NCBI GenBank assembly: GCA_033060915.1
Contig: CM065378.1
Span: forward strand, 9,184,001 to 9,248,000
Length of the DNA stretch: 64,000 nt
Direction of reading: 5' to 3'
From: Euryodendron excelsum
Lineage: Eukaryota > Streptophyta > Magnoliopsida > Ericales > Pentaphylacaceae
Part shown: one piece after another, positions 51,832-61,674 of the stretch
Layout: every line of letters starts with the position of its first letter
Numbering within the stretch: position 1 is the stretch's first letter
Translations under genes and position numbers: made by a program
The notes under the pieces: generated by a model
What the model was told of the DNA's origin: nothing
Seen by the model: the letters and a program-made list of their open reading frames with translations, nothing else
Databases searched by the model: none

Positions 51832-52505
51832 TGCACTGGATCAAAACCCAAAACCAACAAACAATAATTAGGGGTCTAAAAAGACGAAACGGGACAAAAG
51901 TGTAAAGGGGATATAACGCGGAGTGGTGACGTGAGACGAGGGGTATTATGTGGATTCGTGATATTTTTTTGTCTGGTCACTGGTGCGGTGAAAGATCGGT
52001 TAAAGTTGAATCTAACGGACCTGATTTACTGAAAAGCTTTAGTGATGATGCCGTTGGGGTGGCATGGTGGGGGCGTGGAGGATGAGGATTGGCGCATTGT
52101 GTGTTGCTAATATCTACTGTTGTTGTTGGGCAGTGTTTGGATTTGTGAAGATTCTCTCGCTAAATCGTTTCATGGTGTTTGTTCTTTGGTTGGGGGTGGA
52201 AGCTATATATTTTGTGGTGCGTGGTGTAATCACTTCTTTGGCTTTCACTTTTCATCTACTTTGTTCTTTATCATTTCATAGTAATAATTTCATGTTGTTT
52301 TGGTCAATATTTGCTAACTCCTGTTTTCATTATTTCAGTGTCAATTTGGGATGTTTGGTTGTAAGTACTTAGGGATGTTATTATGGCATGCATCCAAACA
52401 TGTTTGCATGATTCACTTGAGACCAAAGCTTTTTTTAGGTAAGCTGTGGATAAGGCCCATAAGGGTGTACAGATGAACAGCAAAAATAGGATTTGTGGTT
52501 CGGGT

Positions 52506-53451
52506 CATAGAACTAAATTGCGGTCCGCGACCGAGATGTTGCGATTGCGGATCGAGACGCGGACGCGGTCGCGGTGTAATGGACGCGGGCGTCGCGGAGG
52601 TTACGTAACAGGACGCGGTCACTGCCATCATGAATGTTTTTTAAGATTAGCAGATTTCGATAAAATCATTATTACATAGGTCTTTTATTCCATAATAATC
52701 TATTCTAATTGTTTTAAATAGTTTTGAATCAATTTTAACATATTCTAATATAACATTTAGCTCTATCATATTTGTTATCAAGTCTTGTGGTGATAGAAAT
52801 TATAAAATTAGAAGCATGACAAAAATAATCATGAAAGAGCTAACAACAACATAACACACTTGAAAAAATTACATAGACAAACAGTTAACAGCTAAGGTAA
52901 TAAATTAGATTGCAAAATGGGTCCATAGAAAAGCCCAATCGATGTATGTAGGAATTTATATTTATGTGGAACAAGAAGCCTTATTAATTATCATATGACA
53001 GGAGAAAAGTAGAAGAAAAGTAAACAGTCATAATGAGGAGAGAGAAACATATAATGAAAACAAGAGACAAGTTAAAATCCCTCAGTCCTCTTCTCCCCAT
53101 CTTCTCTCACTACATTGTCTCTACCACTGAAAAGGTGCTTGGCTGCACTCTTTCTCTCTGTATCTAAACAAAAGAAAGCAAACAAACAAGAACTGAAGAA
53201 ATCAGATTCGAAGTGTAAAGGGTGGTCACCGAGACGAAGATCAGAAGCGTGAATGGTTAGACGACTACAACAACCAGATCTGTGCTGGATTGGGGCGTAA
53301 TGGCCGTTATAGAAGCGCTACGGAGGCATATCGGACGGTACGGATGTGATCTACCTTTAGCCGCTACAAAAGGCCTGTAACGGGATCGCTGCCTGCCGAT
53401 ACGGTTACGTAACGACTGTTACGACCGTTACGGACCGATATTTAGTTCTAT
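52506..53451. mobile_element. nonautonomous Mutator-like element with exact 9-bp TSD
   Basis: The terminal inverted repeats share ATAGAACTAAAT followed by TCGGTCCG or GCGGTCCG. The element is flanked by identical 9-bp duplications GGTTCGGGT (52497-52505 and 53452-53460). No transposase is visible. The left arm is unusually GC-rich with repeated GACGCGG and GTCGCGG words, while the right arm has GTTACG-type words at corresponding places. It starts about 670 bp downstream of the GATL stop. Confidence 0.85.
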
Positions 53452-54824
53452 GGTTCGGGTTGTTTCAAGTATGCTAAAAGTTTGGTTCGATTATTAGTTT
53501 AAAAAAGTCAATTTGATCCATTCAATTCAATTACTAGGTTTATATTTTTTGGACTCGAACTGATTCGAGACTTGAACTAACTCAAGAACTGAATGGAGAC
53601 TTATTTTCTATTGTGATAAAAATTTATGTTTATTGTATAAGCCAGACCAAGTCCAACCCACGCACATCCTTAGCTGTGGGGTTGAAACCAAACCACGAGG
53701 AATAGGGAGTTGAACTTATAACAAAACCATTGAATTTTTATCAAACCATTCTTTGTTGAATTACTAGTCATGGCTATTTTTGGAATTGTTTTCAAAAAAT
53801 TTAATTTTGTTTTTCGTGTTTTTCAAAATAAAAATAATGAAAATTTTAAAACACCATTGTTTTCGAGTCATGGTTTTTTTTTGGTATATAAAACAGTTTT
53901 TCAGAACTTAGAAAATAAACTCTTTCTAAGAAATCGAGAAAACTTTCTCAAAAAATAATTTTCAGGAATAGTTTGCTAAACAAATTTTTGTATGTTTTTG
54001 TCTTTTTTGTTTTTATAAATAGAAAAGAGCTTTCGAAAATGAATTAAACACAATAAAATGAAATAAAAAATATTATATTGACACTTAACTTTGAGTGTTC
54101 AACATAATCTCAAATTTCTAATTTTTCTATTTTTAAGTCCCCAATTTTTCATTGTTAAGTTAATGTAATACAACGCACTAATGAAAGTGAGAAAATTTAA
54201 CTTTGCTCATCATTTGTCAGTTTGTATCTATTATACCTTAAACTGAAGTCGAATTTATTTAGAACTGCTCTTGGCTTCCCCTTTTCATTTTTATTTGGGT
54301 CTTGCCAACATGCCTAATCAAGCATTATTGAGTTGTAAGAAATGTTTTAAAAATTATGTTCATGTACACTTCACCTTTGTCTTTAAGGGTAGAGATTAGT
54401 ATTTCACTTTTTTTGTTTTTCTGCTTTATGCTATCTTTTTCTTATTTTAAAACCTTAAAATTAGCTCAAAAAAGAACCAAACTGTATCATAGTCCCTGTC
54501 ATTGGACAGAATAAATAAATAAATAGTTTGGGTTAATTCTATTTAACACCTCTACACTTTGTCCAAAATCACTTCAAGCCTCATTTTTTTATTTGTTATA
54601 GTAACGCCTCTATAATTACAGTCAAGCGACACTGTAAAGCTCCATTTATGTAGTTAACGAAAAATGTTCCTATGACACTCATGTGTCACCTTTTTTTTTT
54701 TCTTAGGCAAATTAGATTCACATGTCTTTGCTCTTTCTTTATGTCTCTTTTCACCCTCTCTTCTCTCTTCCAAAGCATGCATACCCATTCTTTTGTCTTG
54801 TAACCTCATATCTATGCTCTCTCC

Positions 54825-54972
54825 ACAATTTCCTTTCTCTCTCTACTCTGACCCATGCACCCCAACCCATTTCTCTTTCTCTCTCGACAATTTCATTTCT
54901 CTTTCTACTTTGACCCATGCATCCCAATTCGTTTCTATTTCTCTCTCTACAATTCCCTTTCACTTTCTACAC
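54825..54972. repeat. 62-bp CT-rich tandem repeat, about 2.4 units
   Basis: Units begin ACAATTTC at 54825 and 54887, and ACAATTCC at 54949. The two full units contain CTGACCCATGCA or TTGACCCATGCA followed by a CT-rich tail. The open frames across it on both strands reflect this simple composition. Confidence 0.85.
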
Positions 54973-55415
54973 TAATTGCTGTTCAGACACCCCACTCCAC
55001 CCCACCTCACCCCAACCCTTCAAAACCGTTCTAGATCATAGGAAGCAAATGAAATGAACCATATTTTTTTATAAGTAATGCTAGAGTCATCAGTTCTTTT
55101 CACACGATTTTCATTGTGAATAGACACAAAGTGATGGGGTCTACATTATCCAATACATATAAAGTTTACTTACTTGTGTCTATCCATGATGATAGTCCGT
55201 TAAATAAAACCCGTGGTTGTAGCGTTTTTTTATTTATTTTATAGGTGTCCCATCTCCACAACAATTATTTAGGATCATCCTAACAAAACTTTGATCTTAT
55301 GGTTACAGAACTCTTTCCAAGTGTTTCTATCTCCGACATTAAACATTCCATAACTTAAAGAAACTTTCTTTTAACACTATTTTTACCACATTAATATAAG
55401 ATCAAGTTTAGTATA

Positions 55416-55862
55416 TGTAGTTGGGATTTTTGGTAGGCCTAATCCACTCCGCGAACTAACTTGACGAGCTCTAAGCAATCTATAAGAACAAAAATAATGA
55501 GAATGTGTCGACCCTATTTAGGCCGATGGCACTCCAAAGATTAAATTAAGCAAGCTTAATCTCAATGATTTAAATAAAATATACTATGTACTAGCTCAAG
55601 TGAACGTACTTTACTTCTTGGTAGCATGGTGTCTTTATAGGATTCGAAGGCCCCACTCCTTCTATGAGTGGTATTCTATCTCTGTCTAGGAGTAAACCTC
55701 TCTTGGGTTGGTTTATGAGTAGATTGAACTTATTTTTAAGAGTCCTACTCTAGGTTGGCTTGAGACCCTTGCCCAATAGACCTACTTTTTACTGTTGGGC
55801 TGGTCCTCTTTAGATCAGGCCTGGTTCATTTAATTACTGGGCCACAAGCTTATTGGCCCACA
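55416..55862 (-). repeat. 3' LTR (447 bp) of the 55416-60658 element
   Basis: It aligns with 60256-60658 through most of its length (shared CTTGA.GAGCTC.AAGCAATCTA, GCATGGTGTCTTTATAGG, CATTTAATTACTGGGCCA). It has about 45 bp extra near 55660-55710. The duplication GTATA precedes it. Confidence 0.88.
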
Positions 55863-55880
55863 TATGCCCCCAACCTTTAC
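55863..55880 (-). other. polypurine tract of the LTR element
   Basis: On the minus strand GTAAAGGTTGGGGGCATA directly precedes the LTR start TGTGGGCC. Its position and purine content fit the plus-strand primer of reverse transcription and fix the element's orientation. Confidence 0.7.
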
Positions 55881-56159
55881 ACCCTGTTTGACCGAGCTCG
55901 AGGGGGAAAGGTTGCACCTGGTTTTGTGATATGATCGTGGGCTGTCACCAAGTGCTCTTTGAGGTGCGTGCGCTACGTGGCGCTTACTGAATTGCTCAGT
56001 AATGAAGGGACAGCTTTACATTAAATGTTGAGGCAATCTCTTATTATGGGAGTAATGATGTAGCCGTTCCTAGGGTTCTGAAATGACGACGATCCTTCTT
56101 ATATGGGTTGACCCCTTTAAAGTTGATGTCCACTTTGTTCCGGGACGATAGCCATTCTT

Positions 56160-58570
56160 TTTAGCCTTGCTCTATCTTCTTCTTTTACAAAGATCCTCTG
56201 GCCCCACCCTTTTTGTCATAGTTGCTCACCTTAGGAAAATGCTTAGTATTCCCATGGTTGTTACCGTTTTTAAGGAAAGATACCAGTTTCCTCCTAAGGT
56301 AGACATTAAGTTAGCCAAGGAGAATGAGTTCACCATGTATGAATCGAACAAGGGGTTGCCCTTTCCTCTGATTGCAATAGTTAAGGGCAAGGTTAGGTTC
56401 CCCCTACACCCCTTCCTCCTCTAGTTTTTAGCCCACTATAAGTTCTACCCAGCCCAACTATCGTCCAACGTCTTTAGGATAGTTATAGGTATAGTAGAAC
56501 TTAATCGGATTCTACGAGTTAATATCGGTATTCATGAATTGACATTATGTTATACCCCCGTCCTTGTAAGCAACTCGAACAGGAAATACTACTTTAGGAC
56601 GGTACATCGAATTAGAGAGATTTTCCAAGTCCTACCTAATGCTAGGAAGGGTGTGGATGATGTCATGGTATAGATAACGGGCACATGGAAGTTTGGGAGC
56701 ATTCCCAAGGCTGAGAGGCCAATAAGGCGTTACCCTAGAGTCCCTGGTGACCCAGGTTCATACTTAGCACACTCTATCTTTTTTGCTTTCCACATCATTG
56801 CCGATCTAACTCTTATTCTTCTGCTATGTTTTTCAAGTGAGCACACCAAGTGAAGGAATGAGTACAAAGATAAGGGGTCAATTTGGCACTGTTGAAGCAA
56901 GTTTGGAGCTACAAAGGCTAAGGTTGGCAACGAAGGGTTAGTCGTGCTACCCATATTCTTCTTCGATATCTATTTCACTATAAGTCCTTTACTACGACTA
57001 AAGGGATTCATGTCGGCGTTGTTGCTTTATTGAAGGTACAAAAGGAGGCTGGGGATATTAAAGACATTCTCGAGGCTATCGTGATCTCATACATAAGCGA
57101 TTCCATCTGTGTCATGATTACTGCTGTTGCTGCCAAAGAGGAGGCTCAAGCTACAGTTACTAAGGGATCTCTAGCCACATCCATCTCGTCCTCCTACTGA
57201 GAACCGTTTTTGCTTTCGGAGGGCGAGGAGGAGCCTAGTTCAAGTCCTTCTACATCATCAAGATCTCCATCTTCATCTTCTTCAACTACTGTCCTGAGTC
57301 GTCGGCCAGTGTGTCGTAACCGCCAAGTTATTTGGTCAAGTTCGGACATAGAAGATAAGGTCAAGAATTTGCAAACACGAAGCTGTCTAAGATTAGAGTT
57401 GGGGCCTCTCGTGCCCCTATGCCAGTCATCAACACTACTCAACCACCACTGCCATTGCCAACAATAAAAATCATTAGACTTCCACCGCCAGTGCCCATCG
57501 CCACTATTGGAATAGGCGCACCGTCAGCTAAATCGATGGGGAAAAGGCTAGTAGAGGGGGCTGCGCCAAGGGCCCTACTATCCTAAAGGGCTAAATTGGG
57601 CCTAGTTGATACTGAGATTGGGTTTGTTGCACAAATTGTGATCCAGTCGAAGGTCAAGACCTGTCTCGTGACTATTCTCGACCCTAGAAATATTGACCTG
57701 GCAGTCGCGATACGGCTTGTCGAAGGTGCCATTCTACCAAAGGATCAGGAGCTCATGATGCAGGCAATTGATACCAAGGTTTTCATGGAGCAGCTCACTA
57801 TAGCTTGGCGGTGAGCATGTCTTCCAATTGCTAGATTTTCTTGATCTTCCGTTGCCACTTTTTAACTTTATTATACTTTTTTTTTACTTCAGGCGTATGA
57901 GGCCATAAACCGATTTGCTACCCTGATTGCCGAGATGAAGCAGTTTAAGCAGAAGTATGGCAATTTGAAGGTTAAAGCCCAGGCAAATAAGCACACTTCA
58001 ATTGATGCGAAGGCTAAGCGAAAGAAAAGTGAGGAAGTTTTGGCTTTAACATTGGCCGAGCTATCTTAAAGGAACCAAGAGTTGGCAAAGACTGGAGAAC
58101 AAGTTGAGCAACTAAAAGCTGAGCTAACTGAGAAAAACGAGGAGCTTGTAAAGGCTGAAAAGGAGGTTCAAAAACTAAAGGTCGAGATCCTAGCGAAGAA
58201 AAATGCAAGCTTCAAGTTGGATTTCGACAAGGCTGGGGAAGATTACGTGCAACAGCTACTCGGGGTGACTAACACCCTGTTTAAGGAAGGTTGGGATGCA
58301 GCTCTGACTAAGGTGAAAATCAATCCTACCACCTCACTTTGGAAGAGTGTCCCCTAGCCCTTTCCTGATGAAGTCCCTGCCAAAGTAACCTAGGCTAAAG
58401 CTGCTCTGCCACAATCTGGCCCGATTAAGATTTCTAATGATACTGTCGACGTCAAAGTCCCCTCATACCCAGCGGTTATTAAAGTCTCCCAAGCTGAAAT
58501 GACCGAGATCGAAACGCCAACTGCCCTTATTGCTTCACCTGCCCCCAGGCTTAGGGTTTTTTCTTGTAGC
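56160..58570 (+). pseudogene. degenerate antisense ORF of the LTR element
   Basis: Broken frames on the strand opposite to the element's own transcription encode a once-continuous protein. The N-terminal part (56167-56640) reads as a globular domain (KERYQFPPKVDIKLAKENEF, then PLHPFLL and continuing past a stop). A Ser-rich, acidic middle follows (57194-57300). The C-terminal part is a coiled coil (EQVEQLKAELTEKNEELVKA, 58082-58200). It recalls the plant 'putative gypsy-type transposon' protein family; this is recognition only, no search was run. It carries several stops, and a possible GT-AG intron lies at 57811-57892. Confidence 0.65.
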
Positions 58571-58796
58571 TTTTTTATTTTGTTTTAGAACTCTTTTAGC
58601 AACTTTAATGTAAACAACATTTGCTTCAATGAAGTTCTCTTTTATCTTGTATTTTTGAAATGGCATCACTTCAATTTCTGCATGTCTTTTGATAGAACCT
58701 TTGCCTTGATAAGCACTTCACGTTTCATGTAGGCAATAGTAAATTTAACACTTTGCTTTTTACCCTCTGTCCTGTAAGAGAGATTTCTTAGTGTAA

Positions 58797-59255
58797 TGCA
58801 TTTAGTTTTTCTCAAGGGCTAGCCATTGTTGGGTTGACCTACCAAATTTAGGTAGGACTAAGTGGAAGACACTTAGTTTTTCTTAAAGGTTGGCCATTCT
58901 TGGGCCAACTTGCCAAAACTTAGGCAGGACTAGGTGGAACACAGTTAGTTTTTTTTTTTTCTTAAAAGTTGGCCATTATTGGACCGACTTGCCAAACTTA
59001 GGCAGGACTAAGTAGAAGACACTTAGTTTTTTTAAGGATTGGGCATTCTTGGGCCGATTTGCCAAACTTAGGTAGGACCAAGTTTTCTTAAATGGTTTTT
59101 TTTTTTTTTTTTTTTGGTTGGTTTGACCTCATTGGTTGACCTGCCCAACTTAGGCAGGACCAAGTTTTCTTACTTGGTTTTTGCTTTGGCCTTCATTGGT
59201 AAACCTATCCAACTTAGGTAGAACAAAGTTTTAACACTTGGTTTTTTCTAGTTTC
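58797..59255. repeat. minisatellite of 70-80 bp units inside the LTR element
   Basis: About six diverged units contain TTGGCCATT..TTGGGCC or TTGG, then TTGCCAAACTTAGGCAGGAC or a close form, then a T-rich stretch. The GCCATT word starts near 58822, 58893 and 58972, with later units more diverged. It separates the antisense coding region from the integrase remnant. Confidence 0.8.
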
Positions 59256-59419
59256 CTTCCATTGCTGTTGATTCATCCTCTGTTTGCAAATCATTCATGT
59301 ACAACTCTTATCTTTATTAAGGGGAAAGACGCATCATGTGCAGTTTTAACAAGTGGAAAAGGAAAATATTAACTCGACCAAGTCATCATTGGTAGAATTT
59401 CTTCAGCTTTTGTGCATTT

Positions 59420-60190
59420 TAAAGTCGGGGTAGCTAGCTTCATTCTTCAATGGTTTCTGACCGATATGCACCCACACTGACTTGGGATGTAACTCTGTAG
59501 GGGCCTTCCCAATTGGAGCTGAACTTTCTATCCACAACATTCTTCGTTGCCCCTAGTACCTTTCTTAGTATGAGGTCTTCGGGCTTAAATGCTCTTGGCT
59601 AGACTCGCTTGTTGTAAGATTGACTAAGTTACTGATAATAAGCAGTGAGCTTGAGCAAGGCACCTTCTCTTTTCTCTTTGATGAGATCAAAATCCTTTGC
59701 CAGTGTCTGTTCATTGAAGCTCGTGTCAAAAGTAACCGAGCTGATTGTTGGTTGGCCTATCTAAAGAGGGGTCACTACATCTACCCTGTAGGCCATAGAA
59801 TGGGGAGTTTCTCCTGTTGACCTCCTTGGGGTAGTTTTGCAAGGCCAAAGAACGTTGGGAAGCTTCTCAACCTACCTTCCCTTAGCCTTCTCCAGCCTCT
59901 TCTTTATCCTGTTCAGCACTATTTTATTGGAGATCTCTACCTGTCTATTGCGCTGTGGGTAGGCTAACATTAAATAGTAGTTTCTAATTCTTAGCCCGGA
60001 ATAGAATTCTCTAAACATATTTTCATCAAACTGAGTGTCGTTGTCCGAGATTAGCGCCCTTGGTATGCCAAATCTAGTTATTATGTTCCTCCAAGTAAAC
60101 CTTTTTGCATCTATTTCATCAATTGTTGCCAGTGGTTCTGGAATGGCTTCGCACGTCGCGACTATCTAGAGTTTCCTGACTCGTAGGAAT
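59420..60190 (-). pseudogene. integrase C-terminal part (Ty3/gypsy pol remnant)
   Basis: Minus-strand translation gives the end of an rve-type integrase core: PEPLATIDEIDAKRFTWRNI, then RFGIPRALISDNDTQFDE with the second catalytic Asp, then AYPQRNRQVEISNK with the catalytic Glu. Further on come TGETPHSMAYRVD-like and REGALLKLTAYYQ pieces and the NWEGPYRVT C-terminal motif, in shifting frames with stops. The first catalytic Asp and everything upstream in pol are missing. It can no longer encode an active enzyme. Confidence 0.88.
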
Positions 60191-60235
60191 GATTCTTGCT
60201 CCAAGATTGCTCGTACTCATCATTTCAGCTCGGCA

Positions 60236-60255
60236 TTCCTACAAACGGCACCAAT
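60236..60255 (-). other. primer-binding site of the LTR element
   Basis: On the minus strand ATTGGTGCCGTTTGTAGGAA follows the 5' LTR directly. It resembles the TGGCGCCGT-type site common after plant gypsy LTRs. The exact primer tRNA is not assigned. Confidence 0.65.
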
Positions 60256-60658
60256 TGCAGCTGTGATTTTTGGTAGGCTTGATCCATTCCGCAAACCAAC
60301 TTGATGAGCTCCAAGCAATCTACAAGAACATGAACAATGAGAATTTGTTGACTCTCTTTGGGCCGATGACACTCCGAAAATTAAGTTAGGCAAACTTAAT
60401 CTCAATAATTTTAATAAAAGTACTATGCACTAGCTTAAATGAACGTACATTACCTTTTAATGGCATGGTGTCTTTATAGGTTTTAGAGACCCCACTCCTT
60501 TTATCGATTTATAAGTAGATTGAACTTATCTTTAAGAGTCCTACTCCAGGTCGACTTGAGACTCTTGCCCAATGGACCTGTTTTTCACTGTTGGGCCTGT
60601 CTTCTTTATATCAGGCCTGGTTCATTTAATTACTGGGCCATAAGCTTATTGGCCCACA
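60256..60658 (-). repeat. 5' LTR (403 bp) of the 55416-60658 element
   Basis: This is the upstream LTR in element orientation. It differs from its partner by many substitutions and an indel of about 45 bp, so the insertion is old. GTATA follows it at 60659-60663. Confidence 0.88.
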
Positions 60659-61479
60659 GTATATGAATTAGCCAAACTCGAATATATTTTGAAATTTATT
60701 AATTTTTTGAGCTTGGCTTAATATACTTATATTTACTATATAAATAAGCTACCAAAACTCATGATTTTAATTAAAGCTCATTTAAGTTTGGCTTGAAAGA
60801 TAAACAAGTCAACTTAAACACATTATAATGCTCCAAAAGTTTCGAGTCAACTTTAAAATAACCCGTAACTCTGTTCGACTCAGCTCATTTATAATTTTGC
60901 TACTGCTAACCAACCCCAAAATACAACAACTGGGCTTGTCATTCTTTGGGCCGAACCATACCTACCTGAAGTTTGTGAATTATGCCATGAACTGTTACCC
61001 ACATACTGTCTGGCCCATATCCAGAGATACCCGTGGTTTACAAGAGAGGTCTACTGTCCGTTTGTGACCACTAACTTGAAACCCCTACATCCAAGGACCC
61101 ATGGGCTCCATTACTTGGAATTAAGTGTGGACATTAACGGGGTGGGCGCTTACATTAAAAAAAATTTTCGCAAATTTAAAACTAAATGCCCAAAATAAAA
61201 TTTAAGATTTTCAAGTACTTTTAAGTTTGTTCATTTAATTTTAAAATATTTTTTAAATAATACAAAATTTAAATACTTAAGTATAATTTTCGAATCCTAA
61301 GCCCAAACTTCCAACATAATTAAGACCGGAGCAAGCTTCAAACATAATTCCGAAGCTCCAACCCCGCATCATTAAATTAATTTGACTTAAAAAAAAATCT
61401 CAAACGCTATTAATGATGACGGACCTGCAATCGTGGCCACCCCCTACTCAGAACTAAGCCAAGCCCAAGGTACGAGTCT

Positions 61480-61486
61480 ACGTGTC
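61480..61486 (+). promoter_or_regulatory. ACGT-core element upstream of STN7
   Basis: ACGTGTC, an ABRE-like/G-box-related core, lies 189 bp before the STN7 ATG. Such cores bind bZIP factors, but a single match is weak evidence. Confidence 0.3.
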
Positions 61487-61674
61487 GTATGTGGCCTGTA
61501 TCACTCTTCAATCAAGCCATTCACGACCACAAATATACCCGAAATAACTGCAGAAAAAAATATGAAGAGAGAGAGAGAAGAGATTCTGTGAGTCCAAACC
61601 TGAATCAAATCCAACTGAACCAGTCGTACATACATACACATATATGCAACTGCAAAAGCCCACTCTGTAAGGAC

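Larger units (their letters stand above)
55416..60658 (-). mobile_element. deleted Ty3/gypsy LTR retrotransposon with an opposite-strand coding region (Tat-like layout)
   Basis: Two direct LTRs (55416-55862 and 60256-60658) bound the unit, each starting TG and ending CA. The 5-bp duplication GTATA lies on both sides (55411-55415 and 60659-60663). Reading the minus strand: 5' LTR, primer-binding site (60236-60255), integrase remnant, minisatellite, a coding region on the opposite strand, purine tract (55863-55880) and 3' LTR. Gag, protease, reverse transcriptase and RNase H are absent; the integrase piece begins within about 100 bp of the primer site, implying a large internal deletion. An antisense ORF between integrase and the 3' LTR is known from Tat-lineage gypsy elements; assignment to that lineage is inference. 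Confidence 0.88.
51832..61674. other. intergenic region between the GATL gene and STN7
   Basis: No host gene is supported. It holds the GATL 3' UTR, a Mutator-like element (52506-53451), a 62-bp repeat (54825-54972), a complete-ended LTR element (55416-60658) and the STN7 promoter at the right. The rest is AT-rich with no visible signal. Confidence 0.7.

Noticed and set aside
50733..51844. Minus-strand and other-frame open frames over the GATL gene
   Set aside because: They overlap a complete GT8 coding sequence and have shadow-type composition.
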